Source of the DNA: Pseudomonadota bacterium
GTDB lineage: Bacteria > Desulfobacterota > Desulfobacteria > Desulfobacterales > Desulfobacteraceae
Reading direction: 5' to 3'
Length of the DNA: 13,803 nt
Assembly: GCA_018812385.1 (NCBI GenBank)
Contig: JAHJDU010000415.1
Span: forward strand, 1-13,803
The notes beneath the pieces are model-generated. The model saw nothing but the letters and a program-made list of their open reading frames with translations, did not search any database and was not told the DNA's origin. Positions 5,952 to 11,470 of this stretch are shown here, piece after piece. A program made the translations under genes and the position numbers. Position 1 is the stretch's first letter. Each line of letters begins with the position of its first letter.

Positions 5952-8084
5952 ATGGCAGAAAAATATATTTTTAGAAAAATAAAACAGTCAAATATGTTTC
6001 CTCAGCTTCCCCAGGTCATGCTGAGACTCATTAAGGCCTGTAACAGCGAAAAGACAAGTATTGAGGAGCTGACAGAGATTATCTCTGCTGATCCTTCTTT
6101 AACTTCCCGCCTTATGCAGATTCTCGGTTCGTCATACCTTAATTTGCCCAAAGCTGTGAACAGCATAGAAACGGCCGTTGATTACCTTGGAAAAGACACC
6201 ATCCAAAATATTGCCATCAGCACCTCGGCAATGCGGTTTTTCAATTTTTCAGAGGCGGCTCCCAAGTCTATTATTGGAAAGATCTGGTATCATTCCTATA
6301 AATGCGGTGTGATTGCAAGAAAAATGGCTGAAGAAAATAATTTCCCCAACCCAGAGGAATTTTTTCTGGCAGGGCTGCTGCATGATATAGGGCGCTTGGT
6401 ACTTTTGCAGAATTTTCCTGAAGATTATAAAGCCATTCTGCAAACATCTTCTAATGAGAAACAGACAATTTCTGCTGAAATGGAAATGTTTGGTGCAGAT
6501 ACGCCACAGATAAGTGCATGGCTTTTAAGTCAATGGAATTTAAATCCCCTGATTTCAGATGCTGTATTCTTTATCAATGAAAGCATTCAGCAGATTGAAG
6601 GCGCCCTTTCCCATGTAAAAGTAGTGTTTATTTCAAATTTTCTGGCCAGGCATGATGCCCTGGAAAAAATTCCAGATATTATCTCACTAACAGATATCCC
6701 CCCGACAAGATTGGAGCAGATTGTCATTGCAGCAGAAAAAGAAGTCCTGGAGATGGCCGCAAATCTCGACATCAAGCTGGGGGAAGCACAGGATACCTTT
6801 TATGAAGATTCGTTAACATCAGAAATAAAAAACCTGTCTTTATTTTACGGCACCCTGCAGAACCTGATGCATGCAAAGGATATTGAGACTGCTCTGGATA
6901 TTGTACACAATGGGTTTAAAATTGTCTTTAATATTCCCAGGGTCTTTTATTTTCTTCTGGATGAAAAAAATAATATTTTAACGGGATTTTGCAGCCCTGA
7001 TGATAAGTCTCATAAAATTATAAAAAGTATTGCCCTGCCTTTATCAAACCAGTCAAGCCTTTTGATAAAATGCTTAAAAGAATTAAAAGTTCAAAACAGC
7101 TTAAAAACAACGACCGATGAAGAACTTGCCATATCAGACACACAGATTATTCGGTTGCTAAAGGCAAAAGGGTTATATTGTATTCCCATATATTCATCAG
7201 AAAAAGCATTCGGTGTAATGGTATTGGGGGTTGATGAAACAACGGCCAAAAACCTTGAAGACAACAAAGGCCTGGTGAAACTTTTTTCAAAACAGACGGG
7301 CGTATGCATTCAGGGTATCCGGTTTTACAAAGACTATGCCATTGATATTCATGAAAAGAAAATGGAAGCCTATTCCACACTGACAGACAAAGTGATCCAT
7401 GAAATTAACAACCCTATTTCAATTATTAAAAACTATATAGAAACCCTGGGGCTAAAGCTGCCTGACAAACATCCTGCCCAGGAGGAACTAGTGTTTATCG
7501 GTGAAGAGATGAACCGGGTTGCAGGATTGCTGGATCAACTTAGGAGTTTTTCAAGACCGAAAATAGATGGATTTGAACTGGTGGATATTAATAAAGTTTG
7601 TCAAAGTATACTGGAACTTTTAAAAAAATCAATCCTGCTGCCAAGACAGATTGAAGCTTCCATCAATATTGATCCTGAAATACCCAAAGTCAAAACAGAC
7701 CTGAATGGATTAAAACAGGTCTTGATCAATCTTGTAAAAAACTCAGCAGAAGCCATGGACAAAGGGGGTAAAATCACCGTCACCACACGCTTTTTACCTG
7801 ACTCGCCAAAAATACTGATTGACGAAAAAAAACAAATCCCAGGAAATGTTGAGCTCATAATTTCAGACAATGGACCCGGGATTGACGAAAAACTAAAAGA
7901 GACTTTGTTTGAACCGTATACCACAACTAAAACAGGACCCTCCAACTCAGGTCTCGGACTTTCCATTGTCCATTCCATTGTAAAAGAATTGAATGGAAAA
8001 ATCAGATGTGAATCACAGCAGGGCAAAGGAACCAGTTTTATTATCACCCTGCCCGTCATCTCGTCAAAACGAAAACAAATATAA
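5952..8084 (+). CDS. Soluble HDOD-GAF histidine kinase
   Basis: A 710-residue cytoplasmic sensor kinase with no membrane segment. An HDOD domain spans about 12-280 (MFPQLPQVMLRL; the HD pair is H144-D145 in AGLLHDIGRL), and a GAF domain about 295-460. A dimerisation/phosphoacceptor helix follows with H483 in KVIHEINNPISII, then the HATPase domain: N-box N597 in LVKNSAEAM, G1 box DNGPGID (639-645), F-box FEPYTTTK and G2 box GLGLSIV (667-673). All kinase boxes look intact, so it should autophosphorylate. HDOD domains act as signalling scaffolds and GAF domains usually bind small ligands, so it probably senses a cytoplasmic signal. No response regulator is adjacent. The ATG at 5952 has only a weak GGGT before it; M15 (5994) is an alternative without a better site. 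It is the first gene of a three-gene operon. Confidence 0.93.
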   Translation: MAEKYIFRKIKQSNMFPQLPQVMLRLIKACNSEKTSIEELTEIISADPSLTSRLMQILGSSYLNLPKAVNSIETAVDYLGKDTIQNIAISTSAMRFFNFSEAAPKSIIGKIWYHSYKCGVIARKMAEENNFPNPEEFFLAGLLHDIGRLVLLQNFPEDYKAILQTSSNEKQTISAEMEMFGADTPQISAWLLSQWNLNPLISDAVFFINESIQQIEGALSHVKVVFISNFLARHDALEKIPDIISLTDIPPTRLEQIVIAAEKEVLEMAANLDIKLGEAQDTFYEDSLTSEIKNLSLFYGTLQNLMHAKDIETALDIVHNGFKIVFNIPRVFYFLLDEKNNILTGFCSPDDKSHKIIKSIALPLSNQSSLLIKCLKELKVQNSLKTTTDEELAISDTQIIRLLKAKGLYCIPIYSSEKAFGVMVLGVDETTAKNLEDNKGLVKLFSKQTGVCIQGIRFYKDYAIDIHEKKMEAYSTLTDKVIHEINNPISIIKNYIETLGLKLPDKHPAQEELVFIGEEMNRVAGLLDQLRSFSRPKIDGFELVDINKVCQSILELLKKSILLPRQIEASINIDPEIPKVKTDLNGLKQVLINLVKNSAEAMDKGGKITVTTRFLPDSPKILIDEKKQIPGNVELIISDNGPGIDEKLKETLFEPYTTTKTGPSNSGLGLSIVHSIVKELNGKIRCESQQGKGTSFIITLPVISSKRKQI

Positions 8085-8127
8085 AGGGTTAAAACCATTG
8101 CAGGATCAACAAAAAATATTCTTAAAA

Positions 8128-9075
8128 ATGGTTAAGCCGATGAAAACTGGCGAACTCCTTGCCAAAGAAGGATTCATAAGCCAGGACGACATTCATAAGG
8201 CCCTTTTGCTTCAGGAAAAGGAAAAGGCCGCCTCACCACTGAACAAAAAACGCCTTTTTGGAATGATTTTATGTGATCTGAATTTGATCACACCATGGGA
8301 TAATTATTATGTTCTTCATAAATATAATAGATTACAATCCATTCAATCAGCCCTGGTTTCAGAAAAAATACTGACCAGAGAGGTGGTGGTAAAAGCAGAA
8401 AAAACCGCACAACAACAAAATATTCCCTTTATCAGCAGTCTTATTGACTCAGGGCTTGTTTCAACCAATGAAATGCATATTCTATTATCTGATTTGTTTC
8501 ATATTCCATTCAAATCCATCAGTAATTTTATCTATGACAAAAAAGACATCGCAGTATTGATTCAAGCCCTGGATAAACAGAAATCCTGGGAAAACAAGAG
8601 TATACCATTGATTTTAAAGAATAATACAATACTCTTTGGCATTACAGATCCTGAAAATATTTTGTTCATACGAAATTTGAATGATCTTTTTCCCCAATAC
8701 CGGTTTAAAACTGTGTTTATTTCTTTTTCGTGGTTTTCAAAATTGCATAATAAATTATATGAAAGCGATAGGGTCACAGCCCCCACAACCCCATCCAGAA
8801 AAAAACCTTTGGATCTTTCTTTGCTTTTAAATTTTAAGACATCCATTAAAGACCCTGAACAGGAAAATGATGCCATCCAGACGTTGTATGAACGATATGA
8901 ATTGCTTCGGCAATTAATCGGGAATTCAAAACGCGTCGACCTTCAAAATGAATTTAACGAATTTATTATACATACCCACAGGAAAATTACACTGGAATAT
9001 CACAATCAAATTATAGAATTTTCCTTTAAAAAGGAAAACAGGAATGTTACAATAATTGCATTTCCCAAAACATAG
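8128..9075 (+). CDS. MshEN-repeat protein without an ATPase domain (predicted c-di-GMP-type binder)
   Basis: From ATG 8128 the product is 315 residues. The N-terminal half is built from about four helical half-repeats of the kind seen in the MshEN/T2SSE_N domain of pilus and type II secretion ATPases: residues 6-29 (KTGELLAKEGFISQDDIHKA..Q), 42-66 (RLFGMILCDLNLITPWDNYYV), 75-97 (ALVSEKILTREVVV) and 101-128 (FISSLIDSGLVSTNEMHILL). A beta-rich segment follows (NNTILFGITDPENILFIRNL), which in MshEN proteins reads 'vAmaDPxd'. No Walker motif exists, so this is not a secretion ATPase. The C-terminal 90 residues are not recognised. The frame is open back to 7993, inside the kinase gene, but homology starts at MKTGELL. 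A TTG at 8098 after AAAGGG and an ATG at 8140 are other possible starts. It is flanked within tens of bases by the kinase and FlhG-like genes. Confidence 0.8.
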   Translation: MVKPMKTGELLAKEGFISQDDIHKALLLQEKEKAASPLNKKRLFGMILCDLNLITPWDNYYVLHKYNRLQSIQSALVSEKILTREVVVKAEKTAQQQNIPFISSLIDSGLVSTNEMHILLSDLFHIPFKSISNFIYDKKDIAVLIQALDKQKSWENKSIPLILKNNTILFGITDPENILFIRNLNDLFPQYRFKTVFISFSWFSKLHNKLYESDRVTAPTTPSRKKPLDLSLLLNFKTSIKDPEQENDAIQTLYERYELLRQLIGNSKRVDLQNEFNEFIIHTHRKITLEYHNQIIEFSFKKENRNVTIIAFPKT

Positions 9076-9085
9076 GTAAATCATT

Positions 9086-10144
9086 ATGGCAAGAATTATT
9101 ACAATTACCAGTGGAGAAGATGGGGTTGGAAAAACCAGCGTCAGTCTAAACCTATCTTTGTCTCTGGCTTCGGAAGGATTTAAAGTCTGCTTGTTTGACG
9201 CTGCTTTTGGCCTTTCCAATATCAATATTTTCACGGGTATTTATCCTAAAAAAAATCTTGAATCAGTTATTTCAGGTCAATCCAGTTTAAACGATATAAT
9301 CATTAAAAATTATCAGGGAATAGATATTATCCCGGGAAGTTCAGGGGTGAAAAAAATCACTGACCTGACCCAGGCACAGGCCCATACACTTGTGAAGGCA
9401 TTTGTAGACCTTGAGGATTATGATTATTTTATCCTGGACACATCCTGGGAAATGTCATCTCAGGTTCTTTCCTTTTGCATGGCATCCAATGAAATCATCC
9501 TTGTGGCCACCTGCGAGCCCACATCCCTGACCAATGCATATTCCATGTTAAAAGTGCTGTCAAAGTATCAGTATGACCTTCCTGTCAAGGTGGTGATCAA
9601 CCAGGCAATGTCAGGTAAATTTGCTAAAAAAGCCTATGACCAGTTAAAAGAGCTTGTCAATAAATTCCTTTCCATCAAAATACAACCATTGGGAATTGTG
9701 GCCTTGGATAAAAATGTCCGGGCTGCTATCGTCGCCCAGACCCCTTTTGTTATACTTTTTCCCGATACAATTGCTTCAAAATGTATCAATTCCATTACCC
9801 GAAAACTGCTAAACAAAGCAGGACAGATACAGGTTATGCCCCTGGAGCTTTTCTGGGACAAATGCCTGTCTTTTCTTAAAAAACATCATAAGCCTGAAAA
9901 AGAACCTGTTTCCCAAAAATCTGAAACTAAAAAACAGAAAGAACAAGACCCGGACATCAAGAAAGCTCTTTTTAATATTGAATCAAGGCTTTCCACACTG
10001 ATAAAAGAGGTGAGTGACATTAAACAATCTCTTGAAATCCAAGGAGCTCGATCCAATAAAAACAAAGAGAAAGAGATTAAGCCACCCGTGCCTAAAGAGA
10101 TATCTCTTGATTTTGAATCCTGGCTTAAAAAAAAATATAACTAA
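9086..10144 (+). CDS. FlhG/MinD-like P-loop protein with degenerate ATPase motifs
   Basis: The first 240 residues align throughout with FlhG/YlxH-type MinD relatives: ITSGEDGVGKTS, FDAAFGLSNINI, IIPGSSGVKKI, YFILDTSWEMS, CEPTSLTNAYSMLKVL, VVINQA and PLGIVALDKNVRAAIVAQTPF. FlhG and MinD are ATP-driven switches that position flagella or division sites. Here key residues differ. In E. coli MinD numbering, which matches at the N-terminus, signature lysine K11 is E11 and the next glycine is D12; catalytic D40 is A40; and DTxAG is DTSWE (118-122). Walker lysine K16 and D38 remain, so nucleotide binding is possible but hydrolysis is doubtful. The C-terminus is a charged linker, a short coiled coil (about 290-320) and a conserved-looking ending, FESWLKKKYN; the MinD membrane helix is not evident. 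It starts 10 bases after the previous gene, with AGGT upstream. Confidence 0.88.
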   Translation: MARIITITSGEDGVGKTSVSLNLSLSLASEGFKVCLFDAAFGLSNINIFTGIYPKKNLESVISGQSSLNDIIIKNYQGIDIIPGSSGVKKITDLTQAQAHTLVKAFVDLEDYDYFILDTSWEMSSQVLSFCMASNEIILVATCEPTSLTNAYSMLKVLSKYQYDLPVKVVINQAMSGKFAKKAYDQLKELVNKFLSIKIQPLGIVALDKNVRAAIVAQTPFVILFPDTIASKCINSITRKLLNKAGQIQVMPLELFWDKCLSFLKKHHKPEKEPVSQKSETKKQKEQDPDIKKALFNIESRLSTLIKEVSDIKQSLEIQGARSNKNKEKEIKPPVPKEISLDFESWLKKKYN

Positions 10145-10159
10145 CCTCTCTAATGTTTT

Positions 10160-11317
10160 TCAAAAAGGTAAATTTTTATTGACTTTGCACGCCATGGGAA
10201 CTGCTTTTCCAATGGTGGCAAAACAGGTCAGGCATTCATCACATGGAATAATATCATTATCCTTTCCATCAAGCATTTTTCTGGCTGTCTTAGGATCGCA
10301 GATCATCTGCCGACCAATGGCAACCATGTCAATTTTTTCATTTTCAACAGCGTTAACAGCTGCCTGACCAATACCAAACTTTCCCACTGCTATCACTGGA
10401 AGCCCGATTTTTTCTTTGAAAGCAGCAGTAAGGGCAATATTTGCCCCTGAAGGCTGATCTTTGGGCAAAGCTGACGATCCCCCAAGCAATTTTTTACTTG
10501 TGACCTTCAGGTTACGTGTGACCTTCAGGTTATCATCAAGGAGTTTCCAGCCGCCATGGGCAATCAGGGTAACATCAAGGACATCCACACCCTCATCTGC
10601 CAGCAACCTGCCGATGACAAGTGCATCTTCAAGGGTTTGTCCCCCATCAATTCTTTCCAGGGCATTTATCCGGAAAAAAATAGGATATTCTGGCCCAAGT
10701 TCTTCTCTTACCTTTCTTACAATTTCCAAAGCCAGGGTAGCACGACCTCTGGCATCACCACCATAGCGGTCATCCCTTTTATTAGTCAAAGGAGATAAAA
10801 ACTGGCTCAATAAATACAGATGGGCCCCGTGAATTTCAACACCGTCAAATCCGGCTTTGAAAGCTCGAATCGCTGCTTTTGAAAAATCATTTATCAATTG
10901 TTCTATGTCTTGGGTATTCATGATAATTGGCTCAACATCCGGGCGAAAGGCCACACCGGATGGAGAAAATCCATGTCTTTTGTTTTTATGTGGGGGGCAC
11001 CGTGGCCCTGCGTGATTTAATTGTACAACGGCCAGGGCACCCTGCTGCTGTATGGTTTTTGCAAGCTTTGTCATGCCTGGAATCTGAGAATCATTCCAGA
11101 GCCCGAGACTTCCTGGAACAATACACCCAGTTGCTTGAACAGAAGTTGCTTCAACAATTACAAGCCCAATATCTTTGGACCGTTCCTTGTAAAAACAAAG
11201 GATATCCTGGGTAACCAAACCTTTGGATGACCCGTAGTTTGTTGTAATAGAGGGCAGTACAAGCCTGTTTCTAATTGACATATTTTTTATTGTCAGCGCA
11301 CTATTAAGTATTGTCAT
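10160..11317 (-). CDS. Old Yellow Enzyme-family NADH:flavin oxidoreductase with a C-terminal cysteine cluster
   Basis: A 385-residue TIM-barrel flavoprotein expected to bind FMN and reduce activated C=C bonds, for example of enones or enoyl-CoAs. Visible motifs: VVQLNHAGPR (98-106), the active-site string EIHGAHLYLLSQFLSP (H163, H166, Y168), DDRYGGD (182-188), FFRIN (214-218) and the phosphate-binding ending VIAVGKFG...MVAIGRQMICDP. The C-terminus has four cysteines (359, 362, 365, 377; CX2CX2CX11C) resembling the 4Fe-4S site of 2,4-dienoyl-CoA reductase-type members, but without their FAD/NAD(P) domain. Start 11317 is chosen because AGGAGG sits 8 bases before it; an in-frame ATG at 11353 lacks such a site. 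A 6-codon tandem duplication lies near residues 263-274. It is convergent with the FlhG-like gene, 15 bases away. Confidence 0.9.
   Translation of the reverse strand: MTILNSALTIKNMSIRNRLVLPSITTNYGSSKGLVTQDILCFYKERSKDIGLVIVEATSVQATGCIVPGSLGLWNDSQIPGMTKLAKTIQQQGALAVVQLNHAGPRCPPHKNKRHGFSPSGVAFRPDVEPIIMNTQDIEQLINDFSKAAIRAFKAGFDGVEIHGAHLYLLSQFLSPLTNKRDDRYGGDARGRATLALEIVRKVREELGPEYPIFFRINALERIDGGQTLEDALVIGRLLADEGVDVLDVTLIAHGGWKLLDDNLKVTRNLKVTSKKLLGGSSALPKDQPSGANIALTAAFKEKIGLPVIAVGKFGIGQAAVNAVENEKIDMVAIGRQMICDPKTARKMLDGKDNDIIPCDECLTCFATIGKAVPMACKVNKNLPF
10500..10532. repeat. 18-base tandem duplication inside the Old Yellow Enzyme gene
   Basis: The 15-mer GTGACCTTCAGGTTA occurs at 10500-10514 and again at 10518-10532, a period of 18 bases, so the frame is kept. 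On the coding strand it encodes NLKVTR followed by NLKVTS. Identity at the DNA level, including third codon positions, suggests a recent slippage event. Confidence 0.85.
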
Positions 11318-11470
11318 TTGTTTTTTCCTCCTGATATTATTTATATTTTCCAATCCGTCATATTTTTTTTATCTGTCTTTTCCCGCCAAGTTAGACTAAC
11401 CCAAATGGTACTTTAGTAATTCATTTTGTACAAACCCTCATTTTTTGACTATTTGAAAATTTTCAAGTGC
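11318..11470. other. Intergenic region between the Omp85 gene and the oxidoreductase gene, with two inverted repeats
   Basis: This 153-base spacer contains a perfect 14-base palindrome, TTGAAAATTTTCAA (11453-11466), just after the Omp85 stop, and a perfect 5+1+5 repeat, GTTAGACTAAC (11390-11400). A weak leftward promoter, TTGTAC-17-TACCAT, can be drawn just upstream of the second repeat, which would make that repeat a plausible operator for the oxidoreductase gene. Neither repeat looks like a GC-rich terminator hairpin. Confidence 0.35.

Noticed and set aside
7601..8098. 165-codon open frame on the minus strand inside the kinase gene
   Set aside because: It is antisense to the highly conserved ATPase boxes of the kinase, has no ribosome site and shows no recognisable family; its openness follows from the codon pattern of the kinase.
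7993..8127. An upstream extension of the MshEN-like protein to an ATG at 7993, overlapping the kinase gene by 92 bases
   Set aside because: The extra residues (MEKSDVNHSRAKEP...) are a frame-shifted shadow of the kinase C-terminus, and family similarity begins only at MKTGELL.
10141..10200. A terminator between the convergent FlhG-like and oxidoreductase genes
   Set aside because: Only runs of A and T are present (AAAAAGG, ATTTTTATT) with no GC-rich stem; no hairpin could be supported.
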